Positions 54,262-63,481 of a stretch of DNA of 64,000 nucleotides are shown piece after piece. The stretch covers positions 372,001 to 436,000 of the forward strand of contig NZ_RAPZ01000012.1 in assembly GCF_003610375.1 (NCBI RefSeq). Direction: 5' to 3'. The notes under the pieces were generated by a model that saw only the letters and a list, made by a program, of their open reading frames with translations, was not told the DNA's origin and ran no database searches. Numbering within the stretch: position 1 is the first letter of the stretch; each line of letters starts with the position of its first letter. Source of the stretch: Sphingomonas sp. PP-CC-1A-547 (lineage in GTDB: Bacteria > Pseudomonadota > Alphaproteobacteria > Sphingomonadales > Sphingomonadaceae). Position numbers and translations under genes: made by a program.

Positions 54262-55260
54262 GTGATTGACGGTAAGGTTATGGTGACTGGCGGGGCCGGC
54301 TATATCGGCAGCCACGCGGTGTTGGCGTTGCTCGATGCGGGTTATGACGTCGTCGTGCTCGACAATCTGGTCACGGGATTCGACTGGGCGGTCGATCCCC
54401 GCGCCGCGCTGGTCGAGGCGAACGTTGCCGACGATGCGAAGGTCCGCGCGGCGATCCGCGAGCATAGCGTCCGGGCGATCATGCACTTCGCCGGCTCCGT
54501 CGTGGTGCCCGAGTCGGTCAGTGATCCGCTCAAATATTACCGCAACAACACCGCCGCCAGCCGTGCGCTGATCGAGAGCGCGGTGGTCGAGGGCGTGGCC
54601 CACTTCATCTTCTCGTCGACCGCCGCAACCTATGGCACGCCCGAGAAGGTGCCGGTGGCCGAGGGCGATCCGACCGTGCCGATCAACCCCTACGGCATGT
54701 CGAAGCTGATGACCGAGGCGATGCTGCGCGATGTCGCGGCGGCGCACCCGATGAACTATGCAGCGCTGCGCTACTTCAACGTCGCCGGCGCCGATCCGCA
54801 GGGGCGCAGCGGCCAATCGACGGTCGGCGCGACGCACCTGATCAAGATCGCGGTCGAGGCCGCGACCGGCAAGCGCGACGCGGTCGGCGTCTACGGCACC
54901 GACTTCGCCACGCCCGACGGTACCGGTGTGCGCGATTATATCCACGTCACTGACCTCGCCGCCGCGCATGTCGCCGCGTTGGAAGTCCTGGTCGCGGACC
55001 CCGGCAAGAGCCACACGCTCAACGCGGGCTATGGCAAGGGATTCTCGGTGCTCGAGGTGCTCGATGCGGTCAACAAGGTTACCAACCGGACGATCGAGCG
55101 TCGCCTGGAAGGGCGTCGCGCGGGCGATCCGGCGATGCTGATCTCGGACAATCGCGCGATCCTCGAGACGCTCGACTGGACGCCGCGCCACGCCGATCTC
55201 GACGGCATCGTCCGCGACGCGCTGGCATGGGAGCGCGCGCTCGCCGAGAAGGGCCGCTAG
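54262..55260 (+). CDS. galE: UDP-glucose 4-epimerase
   Basis: GalE interconverts UDP-glucose and UDP-galactose for surface polysaccharide. The 332-residue product has the NAD motif TGGAGYIGSHAV at 9-20, catalytic Ser/Thr near 118-120 (SSTAAT), and Tyr144 and Lys148 in NPYGMSKLM. It starts with GTG; AGGAG lies 7 bases upstream. Its stop overlaps the end of the PAP2 gene by 3 bases. It could also act on N-acetyl sugars; the sequence does not decide. Confidence 0.95.
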   Translation: MIDGKVMVTGGAGYIGSHAVLALLDAGYDVVVLDNLVTGFDWAVDPRAALVEANVADDAKVRAAIREHSVRAIMHFAGSVVVPESVSDPLKYYRNNTAASRALIESAVVEGVAHFIFSSTAATYGTPEKVPVAEGDPTVPINPYGMSKLMTEAMLRDVAAAHPMNYAALRYFNVAGADPQGRSGQSTVGATHLIKIAVEAATGKRDAVGVYGTDFATPDGTGVRDYIHVTDLAAAHVAALEVLVADPGKSHTLNAGYGKGFSVLEVLDAVNKVTNRTIERRLEGRRAGDPAMLISDNRAILETLDWTPRHADLDGIVRDALAWERALAEKGR

Positions 55261-55970
55261 GACGCGGACGGATCGGCGGGCGGGGTGCCGAACGCGTGGC
55301 GCTCGCCGCCGATCGCCCGTCGCGCGCGAGCGGTCGCGAGCCACCAGGCGAGCGCCCAGAGCGTGCCAAAGCTCCACCCGGCCAGCACGTCGCTCGGCCA
55401 GTGGACGCCGAGATACACCCGGCTGCACCCGATCGCACCGACCAGCAGGATCGCGACGACCAGCAGATACGCTCGGGTCGCACGATCCCGAGTCACCTGC
55501 GAGGCGAGACCGGCGAGCGTGAGATAGACGATCGCGCTGTTCGCGGAATGCCCGCTCGGGAAGCTCATATGCGTGACCGTGACAAGGTGCGCGACGATGT
55601 CGGGGCGCGGGCGGGCGACCTGCAGCTTGACGAGTTCGACCACGATATTGCCGGTGACGCTGGCCGCGACCATGGCGGCGGCGGTCAGCCAGAGGCGCTG
55701 GACGATCAGCAGGCCGGCGGCGACCACCAGGACGATCGTCAGGACGATGCCGCCGCCGAGCGCGGTGACGTCGGCCGCGACCTTGGGTAGCCATGACGGC
55801 CCGCCCCACGCGCGCAGGCCGAGGATGATCGATCGGTCGAACGCGAACGGCCAGTGATCGACCGCGAGACCGACGAGGAGGATGAGGGCAAACCCAATAG
55901 CTGCGACCGATGCGCCCGCGAGAATCGCCGGGACATGCCGCCGCCTGCTCGGCGCAATGCCCGAAGCATC
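55257..55970 (-). CDS. PAP2 family phosphatase, start unresolved
   Basis: This integral-membrane phosphatase has six hydrophobic helices and the PAP2 motifs: KLQVARPRPD, MSFPSGHSANS, and SRVYLGVHWPSDVLAG. It likely acts on phosphatidic acid or undecaprenyl pyrophosphate. No ATG, GTG or TTG occurs in frame between the tRNA-Lys 3' end (55973) and the first helix. The frame does continue upstream through the tRNA to a TTG inside it and a GTG at 56069, but that adds translated tRNA. The 5' boundary given here is therefore approximate; ATC near 55970 or ATT near 55952 are candidates. Confidence 0.8.
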   Translation of the reverse strand, partial: DASGIAPSRRRHVPAILAGASVAAIGFALILLVGLAVDHWPFAFDRSIILGLRAWGGPSWLPKVAADVTALGGGIVLTIVLVVAAGLLIVQRLWLTAAAMVAASVTGNIVVELVKLQVARPRPDIVAHLVTVTHMSFPSGHSANSAIVYLTLAGLASQVTRDRATRAYLLVVAILLVGAIGCSRVYLGVHWPSDVLAGWSFGTLWALAWWLATARARRAIGGERHAFGTPPADPSAS

Positions 55971-55972
55971 GA

Positions 55973-56048
55973 TGGTGGGTCCGCCGGGGCTCGAACCCGG
56001 GACCTCTCGATTAAAAGTCGCTTGCTCTACCAACTGAGCTACGGACCC
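55973..56048 (-). tRNA. tRNA-Lys (anticodon TTT)
   Basis: Reading the minus strand from 56048: acceptor GGGTCCG pairs with CGGACCC, discriminator A, and encoded CCA at 55975-55973. The D arm has AGCTCAGTTGGTAGAGC and the T arm GGTTCGAGCC. The anticodon loop CTTTTAA gives TTT at 56015-56013. It sits between folK and the PAP2 gene on the same strand. Confidence 0.97.
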
Positions 56049-56069
56049 CCGCCATCGTGGACCGCGCAC

Positions 56070-56579
56070 CTAATCGCGTGGCCGCTTTCGGTCAACCGAT
56101 TGCGCCAATTGCCGTATCGTTCTGCCGGTCAGCGGATCGCGCCATTGCGGGATCAGGCTGGCGAGGGGGCCAAGGACGAAGCTGCGGGTGTGGAACGCGG
56201 CGTGCGGAACGGTGAGCCCGGGCGACGACCATGCGCCGCCGGACCAGAGGATGATGTCGAGGTCGATCACGCGGCTGCCCCAGCGGCGTCCGGGGCGACG
56301 GCCGAACGCGCGCTCGATCCGTTTGAGGCGGACCAGCAGCGCGGCGGGGTCCTCCTGCGTTTCGATCAGCGCGACGGCGTTGGCATAACGCCGGTTCGAT
56401 GGGCCGAGCGGTGCGCTGGCGACGGTCGGTGATCGTGCGACGACATTGCCGAGAGCCTCCAGCGCGGCGGCGATCTCGCGTTCTGGGGCGCCATGGCGGC
56501 CACGTCGGTTGGAGCCGAGCGCGATCGCGTAGACACTCGCGGCCTGCGCGATCGGCGGGAGCAGGGTTGCAGGCGACAT
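56070..56579 (-). CDS. folK: Hydroxymethyldihydropterin pyrophosphokinase
   Basis: FolK transfers pyrophosphate from ATP to 6-hydroxymethyl-dihydropterin, the substrate of FolP (37884). The 169-residue product has the IALGSNRRG loop, the NAVALIETQEDPAALL region, the signature RRWGSRVIDLDIILW, and VPHAAFHTRSFVLGPL. The basic stretch between is family-typical. It diverges from the UDG gene across 22 bases. tRNA-Lys begins 22 bases after its stop. Confidence 0.94.
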   Translation of the reverse strand: MSPATLLPPIAQAASVYAIALGSNRRGRHGAPEREIAAALEALGNVVARSPTVASAPLGPSNRRYANAVALIETQEDPAALLVRLKRIERAFGRRPGRRWGSRVIDLDIILWSGGAWSSPGLTVPHAAFHTRSFVLGPLASLIPQWRDPLTGRTIRQLAQSVDRKRPRD

Positions 56580-56601
56580 TTGGTCCGCCTAGCGCAATCC
56601 C

Positions 56602-57336
56602 ATGGATTCCACACCTTACGCTTCCGAGCTTCCCGAAACCGTCGAAGAGACCGGCGACGGCGACGTTACGACCGTCTTCGCGCCTGTCTCCGCCTTGCCA
56701 GAGATCGAGCCGCCGCATGACTGCCCGCTCTGCCCTCGCCTCGTCGCCGTGCGCGAGCAGCTTCGGGCCGAGTTCCCGACCTGGTGGAACGCGCCGGTCC
56801 CTGCCTTTGGCGATCCTGCTGCTTGGCTCGGCATCATCGGCCTCGCGCCGGGGAAGCATGGCGCGAACCGCACGGGCCGCGCGTTCACCGGCGATTATTC
56901 AGGGCAGTTCCTGTACGAGACGCTTGGGCGGTTCGGGCTTGCGACCGGGACTTATGGTGCGAAGGCCGAGGACGGGCTGGCGCTGGACGGCGCGATCATC
57001 CTCAACGCGGTGAAGTGCCTGCCGCCCGAGAACAAGCCGACGCCGGAGGAAATCCGCACCTGCCGGCCGTTCCTCGAGACGCAGGCGGATGCGGTGCCGA
57101 CCGCGCGGGTGTTCGTGGCATTGGGGCATATCGCGCATCAGTCGGCGGTGAAGATGCTTGGCGGGCGCTTGCCCAAGGCGCGCTTCGCACATGGCGCGGA
57201 GCATGTGATGCCCGACGGCCGCATCCTGATCGATAGCTTCCATTGCTCGCGCTACAACGTGAATACGGGTGTGCTGACGGCGGAAATGTTCGACGCGGTG
57301 TTTGCGCGGGCGCTGGAGTTACGTGGGGCGGTTTGA
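56602..57336 (+). CDS. Type 5 (UDGb-like) uracil-DNA glycosylase
   Basis: This Fe-S uracil-DNA glycosylase removes uracil and perhaps hypoxanthine from DNA. The 244-residue product has CPLCPRL, motif A GLAPGKHGANRTGR, KCLPPENKP, and motif B DSFHCSRYNVNTG. Cys residues at CPLC, KC and TCRP are placed to hold a 4Fe-4S cluster. The motif A form without the usual catalytic Asp is that of family 5. The gene stands alone, divergent from folK. Confidence 0.9.
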   Translation: MDSTPYASELPETVEETGDGDVTTVFAPVSALPEIEPPHDCPLCPRLVAVREQLRAEFPTWWNAPVPAFGDPAAWLGIIGLAPGKHGANRTGRAFTGDYSGQFLYETLGRFGLATGTYGAKAEDGLALDGAIILNAVKCLPPENKPTPEEIRTCRPFLETQADAVPTARVFVALGHIAHQSAVKMLGGRLPKARFAHGAEHVMPDGRILIDSFHCSRYNVNTGVLTAEMFDAVFARALELRGAV

Positions 57337-57399
57337 AACGCTCACCTAATTCCGGCCCGCACCACGGTCAGTGCCTCTCGCGGTAGAACAGACGCGTTT

Positions 57400-57440
57400 T
57401 TCCGGTGGAGGCCGGGGTCCAGTTGGTGAGATCGTCGTGA
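57400..57440. repeat. Relic half-copy of a family B/H repeat
   Basis: GGTGGAGGCCGGGGTCCAGT resembles the left half of families B and H, but no matching right arm is present. It lies in the 141-base gap between convergent UDG and ubiH genes. It is probably a decayed element. Confidence 0.55.
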
Positions 57441-57477
57441 CAGAGCGCTGCCGCTGATGAGCGGCAGATCGCCTGTC

Positions 57478-58692
57478 TCAGATCTTGAGACCCTGCAAAA
57501 GCTTCGGGAGGTCACCCGATTCACCCCGCGCCTCGGCCATGAAGCGGTCCTTGAGCGGCGGGATCGCGTTGACGGCGCTGATGCCGAACCGGCGGACCGC
57601 GCTGGCAGTCTTGCCGGGAAGGCCGAACAGGCGAGTGAGCGTGTCGGTGGCCGCCGCGGTCATGAACGTGTCGAGTCCGCGCCAGCGCTGGTAGCGCGCG
57701 AGCAAGGCAGCGTCGCCGAGATCAAGCCCGAGCCGCTTGCCCTCGACGAGCACTTCGGCGAGCGTCGCGACGTCGCGGAAGCCGAGGTTGAGCCCTTGGC
57801 CAGCGATCGGGTGGATGCCGTGGCCGGCGTCGCCGACCAGCGCGAGCCGCGTGTCGGTGATCCGCGCAGCGTGGTGGAAGCCGAGCGGATAGGACGAGCG
57901 TGGCGTCGCCATCGACAGCGTGCCGAGGAAACCGCCCATGCTCTTTTCCGCTTCCGCCAGGAACGCGCGGTCGCCGAGCTTGAGCATACCGGGGGCGTTC
58001 TTCGCGTCGACCGTCCAGACGATCGCCGAGCGATGGCCATCGGCATCATCCGGCAGCGGAAGCAGCGCGAACGGGCCGCTCGCATAGAAGATCTCGTACG
58101 CGACGTCCTCGTGAGACCGTTCGTGGTGGAACGCGGCGATGATCGCGGTGTGCTCGTACGACCAGCGGGCGATCGTGATCCCGGCGGCCTCGCGCGTCGG
58201 CGAATTGCGGCCCTCCGCGGCGATCAACAGCGGCGCGCGAATGACGTCGCCCGAGTCCAGCGTGGCGGTGACGCCCGATTCGGTGCGGTCGACCGTCGTC
58301 GCGCGCGTCTGCATGCGGAGGTCGACATGCGGCGCGGCGGTCGCAGCGTCGAACAGCGTGCGACGGAGCAGCTTGTTCTCGTACATCGTGCCGAGCGCGC
58401 CATCGTCGGCGTCGGGGACGAAATCGAGCGCGCCGGGTTCCAGCCCATCGCTGACGCGGATCTGGCGGATCGCACAGCCCTGCCCCGCCAGCGTCGCGCC
58501 GATGCCGATCGCGTCGAGCATGCGGTGGCTCGCGCTCGCCACTGCGGAAGCGCGGCCGTCGAAGCCGGGCGCCAGCGTCACCGCGGGGTCGGCGGGGTCG
58601 ATCACGATCGTCGAGATGCCGTGCACGTCGAGCGCCACGGCGAGCGTCGCGCCGACCAGCCCGCCACCGAGGATGATTACATCTGTGTCCAT
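57478..58692 (-). CDS. UbiH/UbiF-type FAD-dependent hydroxylase
   Basis: Members of this group hydroxylate the ubiquinone ring. The 404-residue product has the FAD motif IILGGGLVGATLAVAL, DGRASAVASASHRMLDAIG, and the second FAD motif ALVGDAGHGIHPIAGQGLNLGFRD (residues 290-313). The last stretch is the UbiH family signature. The ATG at 58692 begins directly before the FAD motif. It diverges from ftsK. Which ring position it acts on cannot be told. Beside ftsK, as in related genomes. Confidence 0.92.
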   Translation of the reverse strand: MDTDVIILGGGLVGATLAVALDVHGISTIVIDPADPAVTLAPGFDGRASAVASASHRMLDAIGIGATLAGQGCAIRQIRVSDGLEPGALDFVPDADDGALGTMYENKLLRRTLFDAATAAPHVDLRMQTRATTVDRTESGVTATLDSGDVIRAPLLIAAEGRNSPTREAAGITIARWSYEHTAIIAAFHHERSHEDVAYEIFYASGPFALLPLPDDADGHRSAIVWTVDAKNAPGMLKLGDRAFLAEAEKSMGGFLGTLSMATPRSSYPLGFHHAARITDTRLALVGDAGHGIHPIAGQGLNLGFRDVATLAEVLVEGKRLGLDLGDAALLARYQRWRGLDTFMTAAATDTLTRLFGLPGKTASAVRRFGISAVNAIPPLKDRFMAEARGESGDLPKLLQGLKI

Positions 58693-58836
58693 GGCGCCCG
58701 CTGTATCCCGCCAGCCGGTCGCTGCCAACGACGTTCCCGACGCGGTTTAACCCGTGTTGCAGCGCGGTTATCTTGACGTTGACGCTGCCGGGGACGATGC
58801 GTTTCTCTATTGTAGAGAATCTGGAGAATACGGGTC

Positions 58837-61149
58837 ATGGCCAGCCGCGCGCAGCCAGCCTTGTGGCGTGAGACGGTGAAGGCGGGTGCCGTCCGCAGCG
58901 GCGCGCTGATCGCGGCGATCGCGTTGTTCGTCGGCACGCTGCTGATGGCGCTGGCGCTGGCGAGCTATCACCCGAGCGACCCCGCGCTCAACACCGCATC
59001 GGGCGGCGACCCCGCCAATTTGGTCGGGCTGCCGGGTGCGTGGTTCGCGGATATCGCGCTCACGCTGTTCGGGCCGGCGGTCGCGCTGTTGCTGCCGATC
59101 GGACCGATTCTGGGCATGCGACTGTGGCGCGACGCGCCGCTCGGGCATTGGCTGCGGATGGTACGCGGGGCGGCGATCGGCGTCGCGCTGATGGCGAGCG
59201 CACTGGCATTCGTATCGGGCACATCGGTGCTGGCGCTTCCCGCCGGATGGGGCGGCGTGATCGGCCTGTCGGTCTCCAGCGCGGTGCATTGGGCGTTGAG
59301 CTTCATCGGCCAGCCGGTCGCCGAACTCTGGTCCGCGCGCGCAATCGGGCTGGTCGCGGCAATTGCGGGTGCGATCGTTTGGGGCAAGAGCATCGAGATC
59401 GATCTCGGCGAGCGCAAATGGCGTCTTCCCCGCCGCAATCGCACCGAAGCACTCGGCTATGATGGCTTTGCGGAGATCGACGAGGACGACGACGAGCCGC
59501 TGACGTTGACCCGGAAACCGGTCGAGCCGCGTGCCGTCGCCGAGCCCGACCCGCGCCCTGCCCCGGTGATCGCGGATCGCGAGAATGCGCCGTCGCAGGC
59601 CAAGCCCAAGGAACGCCAGTCGTCGCTCGACCTGCGCGATAACTTCACCTTGCCGAGTCTCGACCTGCTGACCCCGTCGCCGCCGAGCCAAGGCAATGTG
59701 ATCGACAAGGCCGGGCTCGAACGCAACGCCCGCCTGCTGGAGAACGTGCTCGACGACTTCCACGTCAAGGGATCGATTATCGAGGTCCGGCCGGGCCCGG
59801 TCGTGACGATGTACGAGCTGGAGCCAGCGCCCGGCATCAAGGCGAGCCGCGTGATCGCACTGGCCGACGATATCGCGCGCAACATGTCCGCGATTTCCGC
59901 GCGCGTCGCCGTGATCCCGGGGCGCAACGTGATCGGCATCGAGCTGCCGAATGCGCGGCGCGAGGCGGTGAGCTTGCACGAACTCGTCGGCAGCCAGACG
60001 TTCGAGGACCAGTCGGCGCAGTTGCCGATCATCCTCGGCAAGAACATCGCGGGCGATTCGGTGATCGCCGATCTCGCGCCGATGCCGCATCTGCTGGTCG
60101 CGGGCACGACCGGCTCGGGCAAGTCGGTCGGGCTGAACAGCATGATCTTGTCGCTGCTCTACAAGCTGACGCCGAACCAGTGCCGGATGATCATGATCGA
60201 TCCGAAGATGCTCGAACTGAGCATGTACGACGACATTCCGCACCTGTTGTCGCCGGTCGTCACCGATCCCGCCAAGGCGGTGCGCGCGCTGAAATGGGCG
60301 GTCGAGACGATGGAGGATCGCTATCGCCAGATGTCCTCCGTGGGCGTGCGTAGCCTCGCGGGCTTTAACGACAAGGTGCGCGGCGCGAAGGCCAAGGGGC
60401 AGCCGCTCGGGCGGAAGGTCCAGACCGGCTATCATCCCGACACCGGCGCGCCGATGTACGAGGAGGAGAAGCTCGAATACGACGTGTTGCCGCAGATCGT
60501 GGTGATCGTCGACGAGCTCGCCGATCTGATGATGACCGCGGGCAAGGAGGTCGAATTCCTCATCCAGCGGCTCGCGCAGAAGGCCCGCGCGGCCGGCATC
60601 CACCTGATCATGGCGACGCAACGGCCCTCGGTCGACGTCATCACCGGCGTCATCAAGGCCAATCTGCCGACGCGGATCAGCTTTCATGTGACGTCGAAGA
60701 TCGATTCGCGCACCATCCTCGGCGAGCAGGGCGCCGAGCAGCTGCTGGGCAAGGGCGACATGCTCTACATGCCCGGTGGCAAGGGCATCGTCCGCGTCCA
60801 CGGCCCGTTCGTGACCGATGACGAAGTGCGGCTGGTGGCGGATCACTGGCGCTCGCAGGGGCTGCCGGATTACATCTCCTCCGTCACCGAGGAGCCCGAG
60901 GAGAGCTTCGCGCTGGAGGGCTCGCCGACCGGCGAGGATTCGGCGGAGGACCAGCAATATCGCCAGGCGATCCAGCTGGTCTGCGAGTCGCAGAAGGCAT
61001 CGACCTCGTGGCTCCAGCGCCAGTTGCGGATCGGCTACAACTCCGCCGCGCGGTTGATCGAGCGGATGGAGAAGGACGGCATCGTCGGCCGCCCGGATCA
61101 TGTCGGCCGCCGCGAAGTGCTGCGCGATACCGAGGGGCATGCGATCTAA
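58837..61149 (+). CDS. ftsK: DNA translocase FtsK
   Basis: FtsK pumps chromosome ends across the septum and activates XerCD at dif. The 770-residue product has four membrane helices within about residues 20-185, an acidic/Pro-rich linker at about 210-280, and the RecA-like motor at about 290-680. Walker A is GTTGSGKS at 423-430 and Walker B is IVVIVDELADLMM. The gamma winged helix (QLRIGYNSAARLIERMEKDG) is at about 705-765, so it should read KOPS. It is followed by a family A repeat and then the OprB porin. Confidence 0.96.
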   Translation: MASRAQPALWRETVKAGAVRSGALIAAIALFVGTLLMALALASYHPSDPALNTASGGDPANLVGLPGAWFADIALTLFGPAVALLLPIGPILGMRLWRDAPLGHWLRMVRGAAIGVALMASALAFVSGTSVLALPAGWGGVIGLSVSSAVHWALSFIGQPVAELWSARAIGLVAAIAGAIVWGKSIEIDLGERKWRLPRRNRTEALGYDGFAEIDEDDDEPLTLTRKPVEPRAVAEPDPRPAPVIADRENAPSQAKPKERQSSLDLRDNFTLPSLDLLTPSPPSQGNVIDKAGLERNARLLENVLDDFHVKGSIIEVRPGPVVTMYELEPAPGIKASRVIALADDIARNMSAISARVAVIPGRNVIGIELPNARREAVSLHELVGSQTFEDQSAQLPIILGKNIAGDSVIADLAPMPHLLVAGTTGSGKSVGLNSMILSLLYKLTPNQCRMIMIDPKMLELSMYDDIPHLLSPVVTDPAKAVRALKWAVETMEDRYRQMSSVGVRSLAGFNDKVRGAKAKGQPLGRKVQTGYHPDTGAPMYEEEKLEYDVLPQIVVIVDELADLMMTAGKEVEFLIQRLAQKARAAGIHLIMATQRPSVDVITGVIKANLPTRISFHVTSKIDSRTILGEQGAEQLLGKGDMLYMPGGKGIVRVHGPFVTDDEVRLVADHWRSQGLPDYISSVTEEPEESFALEGSPTGEDSAEDQQYRQAIQLVCESQKASTSWLQRQLRIGYNSAARLIERMEKDGIVGRPDHVGRREVLRDTEGHAI

Positions 61150-61159
61150 GGTCGGATTC

Positions 61160-61286
61160 GATCCTCCCCCGCCAGGGGGAGGTGGCACCGCAGGTGACGG
61201 AGGGGGAGGGCACGGAACGATGGCGATTCCTGTCCGCCCCCCTCCGTCTGGCAAGTGCCAGCCACCTCCCCCTGGCGGGGGAGGAT
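61160..61286. repeat. Palindromic repeat, family A, copy 3 (inverted)
   Basis: A 127-base element between ftsK and the OprB gene, in the opposite orientation to copies 1 and 2: the CTGGCAAGTGCCAG hairpin is on its right side. Arms GATCCTCCCCCGCCAGGGGG and CCCCCTGGCGGGGGAGGATT. It starts 10 bases after the ftsK stop and may terminate that transcript. Confidence 0.9.
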
Positions 61287-61380
61287 TCTTGGAACTTCCG
61301 CTTACGATTTAGCGAGGGTTTCGATCAGCCGACGCCCGGTATACTGGGTTGATACAAGTTACGGAAAACAGGTGGGCGTA

Positions 61381-62769
61381 ATGGGGTATCGGCGGTTCTG
61401 TGCAGCGGCAGCGTTGACGCTCGCAATACCCGGTCAGGTCTCCGCGCAGGATACCGCCAAGCAGACCCCCGGCAGCAGCGCGACCGACACGCAGCACCGC
61501 CCGCGCTCCGGCGTGCGCCGTGACAGCGATCTCTCACCCTCTGCGCTGACCGCCGATACGCAGCGTACACCGCCCCCCGGCCTGTTCGCCGACTGGTTCG
61601 ATATCCGCAAACGACTGGCCGATCGCGGTATTGGGCTCAGCGCACGCTATGCCTCGGAAAGCGCGTATAATTTTTCCGGCGGCGGCCGGAAGCTGCTGCG
61701 CGAAACCGGCCAGTTCGACGTCGGCGTGCTGCTCGATCTCGACAAGGTCGTCGGCCTCAGAGGCGGTGCGTTCCAGGCGACCGTCACCTACCGCCGCGGC
61801 CGCGATCTGGGTGCGGACGCCAATCTCGGCGTGCTGCAACAGGTGCAGGAAGTGTACGGCCGCGGGCAGACCGTCCGGCTGACGCAATTCTGGTACGAGC
61901 AGATGCTCGGCGAAAAGCTCGAACTGAAGATCGGCCGGACCAATCCGGGCGAGGATTTCGCGTCCTTCTCGTGCTATTTCCAGAACCTCAGCTTCTGCGG
62001 TGCGCCGCCGGGCAATCTGAACGGCGATTACTGGCAGAACTGGCCGATCAGCCAATGGGGCGCGCGGTTGCGCTACGACGTCAACGACCACCTGACACTG
62101 AAGACCGCCGCCTACGAAGTGAACCCGCGCAACCTCGATAACGACTTCGTGATCGGCCATTTCCACGGCGCGACCGGCGCGCTGATCCCGGTCGAGGCCG
62201 AATGGCGGCGCGGCGACGATGACGGTCGAGTCGGCGCGTACAAGGTCGGCGGCTGGGTCAACACCTCGAACGGCGACGACGTGTTCTACGATGTGAACCG
62301 TCGGCCGATCGCGATCACCGGGCTCGAACCGCTCCGCCGCAACGCACGCTACGGCGTGTATCTCAACATCCAGCAGCAGATCACCGGCACGTCTAAGGAC
62401 GGCAAGTCGGTCACCGGGCTCAGCGTGTTCCTCAACGCGACGCAGGCAGATCGCGCGACGTCGACCACCGACAACCAGATCGCCGCCGGGCTGTTCTACA
62501 AGGGGCTGGTGCCGTGGCGGCCGAACGACATCCTTGGCTTCGGCGTGGCGCGGACCAACGTGAACGGGCGCGTGGCGAAGGGCCAGGAGCTCGATCCGGC
62601 GCGGCCCGCGGTGCAGGATGCCGAATACGCGTCGGAGATCTATTACAGCGTCCACCCCACCAAGTGGCTGGAACTGCGCCCGAACGTTCAGTGGGTTCAC
62701 AACCCCGGCGGCGTACACGACGCCAACGACGTCGCGGTGCTCGGCCTGAAGGGCGCGATTACGCTGTAG
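61381..62769 (+). CDS. OprB-family carbohydrate porin
   Basis: This outer-membrane porin has 462 residues. The signal peptide is MGYRRFCAAAALTLAIPGQV, cut near SAQD. A Pro-rich N-terminal stretch precedes the barrel, which begins near WFDIRKRLADRGIGLSARY. OprB-typical motifs are LKIGRTNPGEDFASFSCYF, a Cys pair near FSCYFQNLSFC, and the end strand VAVLGLKGAITL. It should let sugars into the periplasm. ATG at 61381 follows AGGTGG. It lies between ftsK and lolA. Confidence 0.92.
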   Translation: MGYRRFCAAAALTLAIPGQVSAQDTAKQTPGSSATDTQHRPRSGVRRDSDLSPSALTADTQRTPPPGLFADWFDIRKRLADRGIGLSARYASESAYNFSGGGRKLLRETGQFDVGVLLDLDKVVGLRGGAFQATVTYRRGRDLGADANLGVLQQVQEVYGRGQTVRLTQFWYEQMLGEKLELKIGRTNPGEDFASFSCYFQNLSFCGAPPGNLNGDYWQNWPISQWGARLRYDVNDHLTLKTAAYEVNPRNLDNDFVIGHFHGATGALIPVEAEWRRGDDDGRVGAYKVGGWVNTSNGDDVFYDVNRRPIAITGLEPLRRNARYGVYLNIQQQITGTSKDGKSVTGLSVFLNATQADRATSTTDNQIAAGLFYKGLVPWRPNDILGFGVARTNVNGRVAKGQELDPARPAVQDAEYASEIYYSVHPTKWLELRPNVQWVHNPGGVHDANDVAVLGLKGAITL

Positions 62770-62851
62770 TCCGCGCGCTCTGACGGAACCCGCCGAATTC
62801 AGTGGCGGTTCAAGCGCGGGCGGGCAACGGTCGCGCCTTGAGGAGATTTCG

Positions 62852-63481
62852 ATGTTCAATACCCGCCCCGCGGTGATCGCGACGATCGCCGCTTTGTCCG
62901 TCGCCGCCGTGCCCGCGCCGATCGCCGCGCAGGCGACCGGCGATCTCGCGGCCGTGCAGAAGCACCTGCAATCGGTCGAGACGATGACCGCGAATTTCTC
63001 GCAGGCTGACCGCAACGGCAAGGTGCTGACCGGCGTGCTGACGCTCAAGAAGCCCGGCAAGCTGCGTTTCCAGTATGAGAAGGGCGTGCCAATCCTGATC
63101 GTCGCGGAGGGCGGCGCGCTGACTTTCATCGATTATTCGGTGAAGCAGGTGCAGCGCTGGCCGATCAAGAACTCGCCGCTGGGCGTGCTGCTCGATCCGA
63201 CCCGCGACATCACGCGCTATGCGAAACTCGTCCCCGGCTACGATCAGCGGATCGTGTCGGTCGAGGCGAACGATCCCAAGCACCCGGAATACGGCCGCAT
63301 CACGCTGGTGTTCGTCCGCAACGCGAGCGCGCCGGGCGGGTTGATGCTGCAGGGCTGGGTCGCGCTCGATAGCCAGAACAACCGCACGACGATCCGCCTG
63401 ACCAACCAGAAGTTCGGCGAAGCGGTCAGCGACAACAGCTTCCGCTGGAACGATCCGCGCCGTACGGGTGTAAGAAAATAA
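62852..63481 (+). CDS. lolA: Outer-membrane lipoprotein carrier protein LolA
   Basis: LolA ferries lipoproteins across the periplasm to the outer membrane. The 209-residue product has a signal peptide of about 27 residues (ends APIAAQA). The LolA fold follows: LQSVETMTANFSQADRNGKV, TLKKPGKLRFQYEKGVPIL, and LVPGYDQRIVSVEA. The Arg in KLRFQY is the conserved one. GAGGAG lies 6 bases before the ATG. xth begins 350 bases downstream; the intervening region is unassigned. Confidence 0.93.
   Translation: MFNTRPAVIATIAALSVAAVPAPIAAQATGDLAAVQKHLQSVETMTANFSQADRNGKVLTGVLTLKKPGKLRFQYEKGVPILIVAEGGALTFIDYSVKQVQRWPIKNSPLGVLLDPTRDITRYAKLVPGYDQRIVSVEANDPKHPEYGRITLVFVRNASAPGGLMLQGWVALDSQNNRTTIRLTNQKFGEAVSDNSFRWNDPRRTGVRK

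Noticed and set aside
55971-56069. N-terminal extension of PAP2 through tRNA-Lys
   Set aside because: The VAQLVEQ-type peptide is a translated tRNA, a common artefact, so I do not include it although no other canonical start exists.
58807-61254. An 815-codon minus-strand frame across ftsK
   Set aside because: It is antisense to ftsK, with low-complexity Arg/Asp/His-rich sequence.
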